A DNA stretch of 43,114 bases from an uncultured Oscillospiraceae bacterium (GCA_947626385.1 CANQSD010000003.1:1-43114); one strand, 5' to 3'; counted from the stretch's first letter, positions 1-8,162 are shown. Numbers and translations: made by a program. The notes: generated by a model from the sequence alone, not told the origin.

Positions 1-126
1 TTGCCGTGACGACTTATTTGACGGCTCATTCTTTCCCGGCAGGGTATATCCCTCCCACCTTACCCGATATTGTAAAACCACCGGCCCTGGCGATGATAAT
101 AAAATGAAAAAGCACGCGCTCAGGAC

Positions 127-155
127 TTGAAAAATTAAGGATAACGCGCTACAAT
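127..155 (+). promoter_or_regulatory. putative SigA-type promoter (TTGAAA - 17 bp - TACAAT), distal promoter upstream of rplS
   Basis: Hexamers read directly with a 17-bp spacer; AT-rich context. Confidence 0.5.
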
Positions 156-229
156 AAAAGAGAATAAGTGTGAAGGAGTCTGTCTCAATCACAAGGCACC
201 TGACTTTTCCGAAAAAACGAAAAAAATCC

Positions 230-258
230 TTGACTTTTCGGAAAATCTATGGTATCAT
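230..258 (+). promoter_or_regulatory. putative SigA-type promoter (TTGACT - 17 bp - TATCAT), proximal rplS promoter
   Basis: Hexamers with 17-bp spacer about 95 nt upstream of the rplS ATG. Confidence 0.6.
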
Positions 259-267
259 ATCCAAGCT

Positions 268-345
268 TTTGCAAAGAGCAACTGCTCATCGGGGCGGTCC
301 TATGCCGTATGAACGCGGTACGAACGCCTATCAAGAGGGGAGGAA
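268..345 (+). promoter_or_regulatory. candidate rplS 5' leader (L19-leader-like position), small hairpins such as GAGCA-AC-TGCTC
   Basis: Position between the promoter and rplS; local inverted repeats; no covariance-model search possible here. Confidence 0.35.
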
Positions 346-351
346 ACAAGC

Positions 352-693
352 ATGAACTTAGTGGAGACATTGAACCAGCGCTACATGAAGCCCGAGCTTC
401 CCACCATGAACGTGGGCGACACCGTCCGCGTCACCGTCCGGGTCAAGGAGGGCAACCGCGAGCGCAACCAGGCCTTCGAGGGCACCATCATCGCCAAGAA
501 GCACGGCGGCATCAACGAGACCATCACCGTCCGCCGCATCTCCTATAACGTGGGCTGTGAGAAGGTATTCCCTGTGCATTCTCCCAGCATCGTCTCTGTG
601 GAGACGGTCCGCCGCGGCAAGGTCCGCAGGGCCAAGCTTTACTATCTGAGAGACCGCGTGGGCAAGAACGCCAAGGTCAAGGAAAGAATCTGA
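352..693 (+). CDS. rplS: 50S ribosomal protein L19
   Basis: [53 protein letters not shown], typical L19; RBS gaggaaac upstream. Confidence 0.98.
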   Translation: MNLVETLNQRYMKPELPTMNVGDTVRVTVRVKEGNRERNQAFEGTIIAKKHGGINETITVRRISYNVGCEKVFPVHSPSIVSVETVRRGKVRRAKLYYLRDRVGKNAKVKERI

Positions 694-694
694 C

Positions 695-725
695 AAAAAA
701 AGGGGGAGCGTTTCCCCCTTTTTTT
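695..725 (+). terminator. rho-independent terminator after rplS
   Basis: AAAAAAAGGGGGA-loop-TCCCCCTTTTTTT directly after the stop codon. Confidence 0.9.
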
Positions 726-752
726 GATATTCGATGTGAAAGGGGCGGGACA

Positions 753-1427
753 ATGGACGAGGAGCAAAACGCGCTGCCCGAGGAGGCCGCGCCGTCCGAA
801 GCCGCGCCGGAGGAGCCCGCCAGGGGCGGCCGGCACGCTGGAAAGAGAAAGAAAAAGAACGCGGATGAGGACAGGATGGAGCTGTACGACTGGATCCAGT
901 GCGTCATCGGCGCTTTGGTGGTGGGGATCCTCGTTTTCATGTTCCTGGTGCGGGTGGTGAACGTGGACGGAAGCTCCATGTGGCCTACGCTCCACCACGG
1001 GGACATGATTTTGACCACCAATTTCCTCTACACTCCCAAAAACGGGGACGTGGTGGTGTTTCAGACGGATTCCTACGGGTCCGAGCCGCTGGTCAAGCGC
1101 ATCATCGCCACCGGCGGGCAGACCGTGCGCATCGACCCTGTCACCGGAGACGTCTATGTGGACGGTAAGCTCCTGAGCGAGCCCTACATCGCCGACACCA
1201 TTGAGAACCCCGGCGATTTTACCGAGGAGACGACGGTGCCGGAGGGGTGCCTCTTCCTCATGGGCGACAACCGCAACCACTCCACCGACAGCCGGGACGG
1301 AAGGATCGGCTTCGTGGATGAGCGGTGCGTTATCGGCAAGGTGCTGATGGTGGTTTTCCCCTCCGACAAGGGGGCCCTGGAGGAGGACATCGGGCGCGAC
1401 CTTTCGCGCCTCGGGAGCATCTACTGA
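753..1427 (+). CDS. lepB: signal peptidase I
   Basis: N-terminal TM; SSMWPTL (catalytic Ser), VKRIIATGGQ (catalytic Lys), MGDNRNHSTDSR. Confidence 0.95.
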   Translation: MDEEQNALPEEAAPSEAAPEEPARGGRHAGKRKKKNADEDRMELYDWIQCVIGALVVGILVFMFLVRVVNVDGSSMWPTLHHGDMILTTNFLYTPKNGDVVVFQTDSYGSEPLVKRIIATGGQTVRIDPVTGDVYVDGKLLSEPYIADTIENPGDFTEETTVPEGCLFLMGDNRNHSTDSRDGRIGFVDERCVIGKVLMVVFPSDKGALEEDIGRDLSRLGSIY

Positions 1428-2293
1428 TGGAAGAGGCCATGAACATCCAGTGGTTCCCCGGCCACATGGCCAAGGCGCGGCGCATGGTGCAGGAGGATCT
1501 GAGGCTGGTGGACGCGGTCTGCGAGGTGGTGGACGCCCGGGTGCCCCGGTCCTCCCGGAACCCGGAGATTGACGCCCTCACCGCCGGCAAGTCCCGGATC
1601 ATCGTCCTCAATCGGGTGGACCAGGCCGATCCCGCCCTCACGAAGCTTTGGAGCCGGTCCTTTCGCCAAAAGGGCGCTGCGGTGCTGGAGACGGACTGCC
1701 GCTCCGGCAAGGGCACGGCGGTCTTCCCCGGCCTTGTGCGGGAGCTTTTGAAGGACAAGATCGAGCAAAGACGCGCCCGGGGCCAGGTGGGGACGCCCCT
1801 CCGGATCATGGTGCTGGGCATCCCCAACGTGGGCAAGTCCTCATTTATCAACAAGGTGGCGCGCCGGAAGGCCGCCGAGGCCGCCGACCGGCCCGGCGTC
1901 ACCCGGGGCAAGCAGTGGGTGAGTCTGGGCGGCGGTGTGGAGCTTCTGGACACGCCGGGGCTCCTCTGGCCCCGGTTCGAGGACAAGCTCACCGGCGAGA
2001 ACCTGGCCTTCACCGGCGCGGTGCGGGACGAGATCTTGGATACGGAGACGCTGGGCGCGCGGCTTTGCGAGCGTCTGCGGAACCTCTACCCGGAGGCGCT
2101 GACGGCGCGGTTCGGCATAGAGGACCCAGGAGAAAAGACGGGCCTTGAGCTCCTGACGCTGGCGGCGAAACGCCGCGGTTTTCTCATTTCCGGCGGGGAG
2201 CTGGACACGGAGAGAATGGCGAAGGTGCTCCTGGACGAGTTCAGGGGCGGAAAGCTTGGCCGCCTGACCATAGACGGTGCGCCGGAGGGTTGA
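1427..2293 (+). CDS. rbgA: ribosome biogenesis GTPase YlqF/RbgA
   Basis: NIQWFPGHMAKARRMV, circularly permuted GTPase motifs (NRVD, GIPNVGKSSFINKV, DTPGLLWP). Confidence 0.95.
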   Translation: MEEAMNIQWFPGHMAKARRMVQEDLRLVDAVCEVVDARVPRSSRNPEIDALTAGKSRIIVLNRVDQADPALTKLWSRSFRQKGAAVLETDCRSGKGTAVFPGLVRELLKDKIEQRRARGQVGTPLRIMVLGIPNVGKSSFINKVARRKAAEAADRPGVTRGKQWVSLGGGVELLDTPGLLWPRFEDKLTGENLAFTGAVRDEILDTETLGARLCERLRNLYPEALTARFGIEDPGEKTGLELLTLAAKRRGFLISGGELDTERMAKVLLDEFRGGKLGRLTIDGAPEG

Positions 2294-2294
2294 C

Positions 2295-2891
2295 GTGGAC
2301 TTTTGGGCACATGAGAGGGAGCTGTTTGACCGTGGCTTTGAGGTGGTCGCCGGGGTGGACGAGGCAGGCCGGGGACCCCTGGCGGGGCCCGTCTGCGCCG
2401 CGGCGGTGATCCTGCCGCGTTTTTTGGAGATTCCCGGCCTTGACGATTCCAAGAAGCTGACGGAGAAAAAGCGCGAGGCGCTTTTTGACGTGATAAAGGC
2501 TGCCGCCCTGGACTACGGGATCGGCTGGGCGTCCGTGGAGGAGATCGACGGGCTCAATATCCTGAACGCCACGTACCTTGCCATGAACCGGGCCCTCCGG
2601 GCGCTGAAGGCCGTCCCGGACATGACCGTCATCGACGGCAACCGCAGTGCGGGCATTGAGGTCCCCTGCGTCACGCTGGTGGGCGGGGACGGGCTCTCCG
2701 CCAACGTGGCGGCGGCGTCGGTTTTGGCGAAGGTCTCCCGTGACCGGCTGATGCGTGAGCTGGCGGCCCAATACCCCGGCTACGGATTTGAAAAGCACAA
2801 GGGCTACGGCACGAGGGCGCACTACGCCGCCATCCGGGCGCTGGGACCCAGTCCCGTCCACCGGACGACCTTTTTGAGGAAGCTGCATTGA
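2295..2891 (+). CDS. rnhB: ribonuclease HII
   Basis: VAGVDEAGRGPLAGPVCAAAVIL, VIDGN, SVLAKVSRD, YPGYGFEKHKGYGT; GTG start after GGAGGG (2284-2289); the ORF track opens earlier at 2277. Confidence 0.95.
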   Translation: MDFWAHERELFDRGFEVVAGVDEAGRGPLAGPVCAAAVILPRFLEIPGLDDSKKLTEKKREALFDVIKAAALDYGIGWASVEEIDGLNILNATYLAMNRALRALKAVPDMTVIDGNRSAGIEVPCVTLVGGDGLSANVAAASVLAKVSRDRLMRELAAQYPGYGFEKHKGYGTRAHYAAIRALGPSPVHRTTFLRKLH

Positions 2892-3256
2892 ACACAAAGC
2901 TCATCGGCCGCTGGGGCGAGGCCGCGGCGGCGGACTATTTGAAAAAGAAGGGCTATAAGATCCTGGGGCTGGGATACCGGACCCGGATGGGGGAGATAGA
3001 CCTCATCGCCGAGGACCGGGGGACGCTGGTGTTCGTCGAGGTGAAGACCAGGAAGGACGAAAGCTTTGCCCAGGCCCGGGAGGCCGTCACCGGGACGAAA
3101 CAGCGGCGGCTCCTGGCGGCGGCGGAGCTCTACATGGCCGCCCACGGGGCGGACAGGCCCGCCCGCTTCGACGTCGTGGAGGTCTACGCGCCGGAGGGCG
3201 TGGAGACGAAAAAGCCACAGATCAACCACATTGAAAACGCGTTTTCCGGGAGGTAA
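2888..3256 (+). CDS. YraN family endonuclease-like protein (UPF0102)
   Basis: GRWGEAAAADYLKKKGYKILGLGYRTRMGEIDLIAEDRGTLVFVEVKTRK; TTG start overlapping the rnhB stop. Confidence 0.9.
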   Translation: MNTKLIGRWGEAAAADYLKKKGYKILGLGYRTRMGEIDLIAEDRGTLVFVEVKTRKDESFAQAREAVTGTKQRRLLAAAELYMAAHGADRPARFDVVEVYAPEGVETKKPQINHIENAFSGR

Positions 3257-3261
3257 CGACT

Positions 3262-4749
3262 ATGCAATACGTGAGCACCAGGGACACCGGCCGCGCCGTC
3301 ACCGCCGCCATGGCCATTGAGTGTGGCCTGAGCACGGACGGCGGGCTTTTTGTGCCGGCCCAGATGCCCTCTCTGCCGGCGGGGGCTTTGGAGAGCCTGC
3401 GCCGGATGGACTACCGCCAGCGGGCGGTGTACGTCATGAAGCTCTTTTTGGAGGACTACACCACGGCAGAGCTTGCGGATTTCGCCGCGCGGGCCTACGG
3501 GCCGAAGGGGTTCGATACGCCGAAGATCGCGCCGGTGCGCACGCTGGACGCCTCCACCCACGTCCTGGAGCTGTGGCACGGGCCCACCTGCGCCTTCAAG
3601 GACATGGCGCTCCAGATGCTCCCGTACCTGCTCACCGCCGCCATGGGCAAGAACGGGGAGGACCGGCAGGTCTGCATCCTGGTGGCCACCTCCGGCGACA
3701 CGGGCAAGGCGGCGCTGGAGGGCTTCGCCGGCGTGGAGGGCACAAAAATTTGTGTCTTCTACCCCCGGGACGGCGTCTCCGACATCCAAAAGCTCCAGAT
3801 GACCAGCCAGGAGGGCGCCAACGTGCTGGTCTGCGCCGTCAACGGCAACTTTGACGACGCCCAGGCGGCGGTGAAGGAGATCTTCTCCGACCCCGCCATG
3901 CGGGAGGAGCTGGCCGGCCGCGGCTGGATGCTCTCCTCCGCCAATTCCATCAACTGGGGCCGGCTTCTGCCCCAGATCGTCTACTACATCTCCGCCTACT
4001 GCGACCTTCTGAACGCCGGGGCGGCGCAGGCGGGGGAGAAGGTCAACTTCTCCGTGCCCACCGGGAATTTCGGGGACATCCTGGCAGGGTTCTACGCCAA
4101 AAAAATGGGCCTTCCCGTGGGAAAGCTCATCTGCGCCTCCAACAAAAACGATGTGCTCACGGATTTTCTCAGAACCGGCGTCTACGACAAGAACCGGCCC
4201 TTCTATACCACTATTTCGCCCTCCATGGACATTCTGGTGTCCAGCAACCTGGAACGGCTCCTCTATGACCTCACCGGCATGGACGACCGGGAGACGGCGG
4301 GGTATATGGAGGCGCTGAAAAAAGACGGGCGGTACGAGGTCACGCCCAGGCTCAAGGCCGCGCTGGACGGGCTTTTCGCCGCCGGATGCTGCGACGATGA
4401 GGAGACGAAGGACGTCATCGCCCGGTGCTTTAAGGAGCACGGCTATCTTATCGACACCCACACGGCGGTGGCCTACGGGGTGCTGGAGAAATACAGGCGT
4501 GAGACGGGGGATGAGACGCCCTGCGTCGTCGTCTCCACCGCCAGCCCCTACAAATTCTGCGCCGCCGTGCTGGAGGCCCTGGGGGAGAGGCCGGAGAGCC
4601 AGGGCCCGGAGCTCATCGGTCAGCTGGAGCGGGCCTCCGGCGTTCCCGCGCCCATGCCCCTGAAGGCGCTGGCGGGGAAGACCGTCCGCTTCCGGGACAG
4701 CTTCGACAAGGTGCAGCTTCCCGATGTGGTGCGGGACTTTTTGAAGTGA
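3262..4749 (+). CDS. thrC: threonine synthase
   Basis: YVSTRDTGRAVTAAMAIECGLSTDGGLFVP; HGPTCAFKDMALQ (PLP Lys); VATSGDTGKAALEG. Confidence 0.95.
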   Translation: MQYVSTRDTGRAVTAAMAIECGLSTDGGLFVPAQMPSLPAGALESLRRMDYRQRAVYVMKLFLEDYTTAELADFAARAYGPKGFDTPKIAPVRTLDASTHVLELWHGPTCAFKDMALQMLPYLLTAAMGKNGEDRQVCILVATSGDTGKAALEGFAGVEGTKICVFYPRDGVSDIQKLQMTSQEGANVLVCAVNGNFDDAQAAVKEIFSDPAMREELAGRGWMLSSANSINWGRLLPQIVYYISAYCDLLNAGAAQAGEKVNFSVPTGNFGDILAGFYAKKMGLPVGKLICASNKNDVLTDFLRTGVYDKNRPFYTTISPSMDILVSSNLERLLYDLTGMDDRETAGYMEALKKDGRYEVTPRLKAALDGLFAAGCCDDEETKDVIARCFKEHGYLIDTHTAVAYGVLEKYRRETGDETPCVVVSTASPYKFCAAVLEALGERPESQGPELIGQLERASGVPAPMPLKALAGKTVRFRDSFDKVQLPDVVRDFLK

Positions 4750-4750
4750 C

Positions 4751-4797
4751 ATTATGTTAACAAGCAATATTATGTTAACAATAAACATTATGTAAAC
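4751..4797. repeat. three direct repeats ATTATGTTAAC / ATTATGTTAAC / ATTATGTAAAC at exact 18-bp spacing
   Basis: Read directly: starts at 4751, 4769 and 4787. Confidence 0.8.
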
Positions 4798-4824
4798 CGG
4801 AATTGGATTCCGGTTTACATAATG
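4786..4824. terminator. perfect 18-bp inverted repeat (CATTATGTAAACCGGAAT-TGG-ATTCCGGTTTACATAATG) between convergent thrC and the DUF1540 gene; possible bidirectional terminator or operator
   Basis: Perfect 18-bp arms with a 3-nt loop; the right arm contains the DUF1540 stop codon; no long T-tract follows. Confidence 0.6.
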
Positions 4825-5000
4825 GACTTGGGCTCGAAGGTGCCGCAGAAGGTCTCCGCCTTACGCAGGGCGTTTTTGGACTCCACGTTGATGGCGGGGG
4901 CGTGGCAGCAGCCGTCCTTGCCGTGATAGGTGCAGCTTTGCACGTCGCAGCCCACGCCGGGGAGCTTCTCGTTCCAGAGGCCCGTTGTCGTATCGCTCAT
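4815..5000 (-). CDS. DUF1540 domain-containing small Cys-rich protein (61 aa)
   Basis: MSDTTTGLWNEKLPGVGCDVQSCTYHGKDGCCHAPAINVESKNALRKAETFCGTFEPKSIM; Cys pattern typical of DUF1540; AAAGGAG upstream on the - strand; the ORF track merges it into a longer frame. Confidence 0.88.
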   Translation of the reverse strand: MSDTTTGLWNEKLPGVGCDVQSCTYHGKDGCCHAPAINVESKNALRKAETFCGTFEPKSIM

Positions 5001-5075
5001 GTTTGTCGCTCCTTTTTTGGTTGTCTCTTTTATTTTGCGCGCTCCGGGGCGGATTATTCCCGGAGGGGAGGCGTT

Positions 5076-5762
5076 ATGCTCTGGACCATCGGGGATCTTC
5101 ACCTGTCCTTTGAATCGAATAAGCCCATGGACGTTTTCGGGAAGGACTGGGCCGGGCACGTAGACCGCCTGCGGGAAGGGTTCCGGCGCGTGGGTCCGGA
5201 GGACACCACCGTCATCTGCGGGGACCTGACCTGGGGAATGGGGATGGAGGAGTGCCTGGAGGATTTCCGCTTCATCGACGCTTTGCCGGGGCGGAAGATC
5301 ATTTTGAAGGGCAACCACGACTACTGGTGGAGCACCGCCGCGAAGGCAAAAGCGTTTTTTCAGGAAAACGGCATCGGCTCCATCGATATTCTCTACAACA
5401 ACTGCTTTTTTTATGAAAACGCGGCCCTCTGCGGCACCAAGGGGTGGATGTGCCCCAACGAAAACCCGGCGCCCCACGATAAAAAGCTGATGGACCGGGA
5501 GATCGGGCGGCTGGAGGCGAGCCTTAAATCGGCGGGAGACAGGGAGCGGAAGATCGTGTTTCTCCACTACCCGCCCATCTTCGGAAAGCTCTACGCCAAA
5601 GGGATGGTGGAGGTCATGGAGCGCTACGGCGTCCGGGAGTGCTTTTACGGGCATCTCCACGGCGCGGGACGGGCCCTGGCCTTCGAGGGAGAGGACCGGG
5701 GCATCCGCTATCGGCTCATCTCCGCTGACCATGTGGGGTTTTGCCCCGTAAAAATCATGTGA
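5076..5762 (+). CDS. metallophosphoesterase family protein
   Basis: WTIGDLHLS, ICGDLTWG, LKGNHDYWW, FLHYPP, YGHLHGA motifs; ATG 5076 after GGAGGGGAGG; the ORF track opens too far upstream. Confidence 0.92.
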   Translation: MLWTIGDLHLSFESNKPMDVFGKDWAGHVDRLREGFRRVGPEDTTVICGDLTWGMGMEECLEDFRFIDALPGRKIILKGNHDYWWSTAAKAKAFFQENGIGSIDILYNNCFFYENAALCGTKGWMCPNENPAPHDKKLMDREIGRLEASLKSAGDRERKIVFLHYPPIFGKLYAKGMVEVMERYGVRECFYGHLHGAGRALAFEGEDRGIRYRLISADHVGFCPVKIM

Positions 5763-5778
5763 ATCGTGAGAAAAATGT

Positions 5779-5806
5779 TTGCAAATCCGGGAATGTCTGC
5801 TATAAT
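5779..5806 (+). promoter_or_regulatory. putative SigA promoter for tig (TTGCAA - 16 bp - extended TGCTATAAT)
   Basis: Hexamers read directly; 46 bp upstream of tig. Confidence 0.65.
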
Positions 5807-5851
5807 AGTCAAGATGCCCCATAGAGGTAACATACAGTAGGAGGAAAAACC

Positions 5852-7168
5852 GTGAACGTCAAGGAATTTGAGAAAAAAGAGAAAAATACCGCCGAGCTCA
5901 CCGTGCTCGTCAGCGCCGAGGAATTCGACGCCGCCGTCCAGCGGGCTTACCTGAAGAACCGCGGCCGCATCCAGATCCCCGGCTTCCGCAAGGGCAAGGC
6001 CCCCCGGAAAATGATCGAGAGCATCTACGGCGCCGGCGTCTTCTATGAGGACGCCGTGGAGGACGTGGCCCCCGCCGCCCTGGAGGCCGGCATTCAGGAG
6101 AAGGACCTGTCCACCGTGGGCCGCCCGTCCATCCTGGACTTTGACATCGGCGAGGACAAGACGCTCACCGTCAAATTCCTTGTCTCCCTCTATCCCGAGG
6201 TGAAGCTGGAGGGATATACCGGCATCGCTGCCCCCAAGATGGCCGTGCGCGTCACTAAGAAGGACGTGGAGCGGGAGATCGACCGGGTGCGCGAGCGCAA
6301 CGCCCGCATCGAGACCGTGGAGCGCCCTGCGCAGAAGGGCGACATCGTGAACATCGACTTTGAGGGCTTTTTAGGCGATACGCCCTTCGAGGGCGGCAAG
6401 GGCGAGGACCACGACCTGGAGCTGGGCTCCGGCACCTTCATCCCCGGCTTCGAGGACCAGCTCATCGGCAAGGCCGCCGGCGAGGACTGCGACGTGAACG
6501 TCACCTTCCCCGAGGCTTACGCCCCCGAGCTTGCCGGCAAGGACACCACCTTCAAGGTCCACGTCAACGAGGTGAAGATGAAGGAGCTTCCGGCGCTGGA
6601 CGACGAGTTTGCCAAGGACGTGTCCGAGTATGACACCCTGGAGGAGTACACCGCCAGCGTGAAGACGGAGCTTTCCGAGCACCGCCGGGAGGAGGCCCAG
6701 AAGGGCTTTGAGGAGGTGGTCCTCTCGCGCCTCACCGACAAGGTGGAGGCCGACATCCCCGATGCCATGGTGGAGGCGCACCTGGACGACATGGTCCAGA
6801 ACTTCCGCTATAACCTGATGCAGCAGGGGATGCAGCTGGAGCAGTATCTGTCCATGATGGGCATGGACGTGGAGTCCTTCCGCAAGGATATGCACTCCAC
6901 TGCCGAAAAGCAGATCAAGCTGGATCTGGCCTTCGAGCACATCGCCAAGACCGAGGACTTCCCCGTCAGCGACGAGGACGTGGAGGCCGAATATAAGCGT
7001 CTGTGCGACGAGTACCACATGAAGGATGAGGAGGTCCGCCGCGCCGTCACCGTGGATTCCGTGAAGACCGGTCTCAAGCTGGAGCGCGCCAGGAAGCTGG
7101 TGCTGGACACCGCTACCGTGGAGAAGAAGGAGAAAAAGGACGAGGAGCCCGAGGGAGAGGCCGAGTGA
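5852..7168 (+). CDS. tig: trigger factor
   Basis: MNVKEFEKKEKNTAELTVLVSAEEFDAA; IQIPGFRKGKAPRKMIE; FKBP-type domain GDIVNIDFEGFLG. Confidence 0.96.
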   Translation: MNVKEFEKKEKNTAELTVLVSAEEFDAAVQRAYLKNRGRIQIPGFRKGKAPRKMIESIYGAGVFYEDAVEDVAPAALEAGIQEKDLSTVGRPSILDFDIGEDKTLTVKFLVSLYPEVKLEGYTGIAAPKMAVRVTKKDVEREIDRVRERNARIETVERPAQKGDIVNIDFEGFLGDTPFEGGKGEDHDLELGSGTFIPGFEDQLIGKAAGEDCDVNVTFPEAYAPELAGKDTTFKVHVNEVKMKELPALDDEFAKDVSEYDTLEEYTASVKTELSEHRREEAQKGFEEVVLSRLTDKVEADIPDAMVEAHLDDMVQNFRYNLMQQGMQLEQYLSMMGMDVESFRKDMHSTAEKQIKLDLAFEHIAKTEDFPVSDEDVEAEYKRLCDEYHMKDEEVRRAVTVDSVKTGLKLERARKLVLDTATVEKKEKKDEEPEGEAE

Positions 7169-7213
7169 GCTTTCGGGGGAATACCCGGAGGAAAAGCTGG
7201 ATATAATCAGTTC

Positions 7214-7498
7214 GTCGAAAAGCTCTCATCGAGCATTTTTTCCGGCGGCATGTACGTCGGAAAAAATACCCTTTGTCGCCCAAGTGTGCCGGGGTCCCCG
7301 GCGGGCCATGCCCGCTGGGGAGAGGACGAACCGAGCCAGCGTCTGAGCCCGACCGTCGGGAGGGCGAGGCAAAGCGGCTCGTGTGAGGACGAGCGTGCAG
7401 GGCGACAGCAGGGAAATTTCACGTGAATTCCGCAGAATTCACGGGGAATTTCCCGCACGTTCCCCTTTGTCGGAAAAGGCCAAAGGCCTTTTTCGACA
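7214..7498 (-). repeat. structured intergenic element, copy A (minus orientation)
   Basis: Reverse complement shares near-identical ends and covarying hairpins with 34629-34872; four ordered hairpins (7468-7498; 7411-7454; 7274-7281 pairing with 7400-7407; 7235-7267). Confidence 0.88.
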
Positions 7499-7545
7499 CA
7501 TAGTCAGGAAACGACCAAGTTTTAGCGCGTACAGGAGGTTTGACC

Positions 7546-8127
7546 ATGAGTTTGGTACCGTATGTTGTGGAGCAGACGAGCCGGGGCGAGAGGAGCTACG
7601 ATATCTTTTCCCGCCTTCTCAACGACCGCATCGTCTTTCTGGGCGAGGAGGTCAACGACACCACGGCGAGCCTGGTGGTGGCCCAGTTCCTCTTTTTGGA
7701 GGCCCAGGACCCGGACAAGGACATCCAGTTCTACATCAATTCCCCCGGCGGCTCCATCACCGCCGGCATGGCGATCTATGACACCATGAAGTATATCAAG
7801 TGCGACGTGAGCACCATCGCCATCGGCATGGCGGCCAGCATGGCCGCGTTCCTGCTGAGCTCCGGCACCAAGGGCAAGCGCCTGGCGCTGCCCAACACGG
7901 AGATCATGATCCACCAGCCCTCCGCCGGCACCCAGGGACAGGTCACCGATATGGCGATACACCTGGCGCGTATCCAGCGCATCAAGGAGCGCATGAACGC
8001 CATCATGGCCGACAACACCGGCAAGAGCGTGGAGGTCATCCGGGACGCCTGCGAGCGGGATAATTTCATGTCCGCCCAGGAGGCGCTGGACTTCGGCCTC
8101 ATCGACAAGGTCATCGCCAAGCGCTGA
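7546..8127 (+). CDS. clpP: ATP-dependent Clp protease proteolytic subunit
   Basis: [59 protein letters not shown] 7546 preferred, AGGAGG at 7533-7538. Confidence 0.97.
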   Translation: MSLVPYVVEQTSRGERSYDIFSRLLNDRIVFLGEEVNDTTASLVVAQFLFLEAQDPDKDIQFYINSPGGSITAGMAIYDTMKYIKCDVSTIAIGMAASMAAFLLSSGTKGKRLALPNTEIMIHQPSAGTQGQVTDMAIHLARIQRIKERMNAIMADNTGKSVEVIRDACERDNFMSAQEALDFGLIDKVIAKR

Positions 8128-8162
8128 CGCCCGTTTTGAACCGTTTTTTGAGAGGGAAGCCA

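Noticed and set aside
185-246. Possible third copy of the structured element because of TTTTCCGAAAAAACG near rplS
   Set aside because: Only a short A/T-rich palindrome is shared. None of the conserved linkers or ordered hairpins are present.
170-355. 61-aa ORF in the rplS upstream region
   Set aside because: It spans the promoter and leader and overlaps the rplS start. No recognisable domain; better explained as non-coding regulatory sequence.
3184-4788. 534-aa minus-strand ORF opposite thrC, and many similar long antisense ORFs (for example 7776..9518, 9829..10701, 22269..23366, 24981..26357, 40240..41661)
   Set aside because: They are shadow frames of GC-rich coding genes on the + strand. 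The translations are low-complexity (H/G/R/V-rich) without recognisable domains or ribosome-binding sites, while the sense frames are clear conserved proteins.
4803-5762. 319-aa + strand ORF covering DUF1540 and the metallophosphoesterase
   Set aside because: The N-terminal part is the antisense of the DUF1540 gene. The real metallophosphoesterase start is ATG 5076 with a good ribosome-binding site.
7207-7458. Short ORFs within the structured elements (7207..7458 -, 7383..7781 +, 34528..34914 +, 34591..34890 -), some sharing peptide similarity such as REIPREFCGIHVK / RKIPREFCEIHAK
   Set aside because: The similarity follows from the shared DNA element and its hairpins. Frames are interrupted or differ between copies, and conservation is structural, not codon-like.
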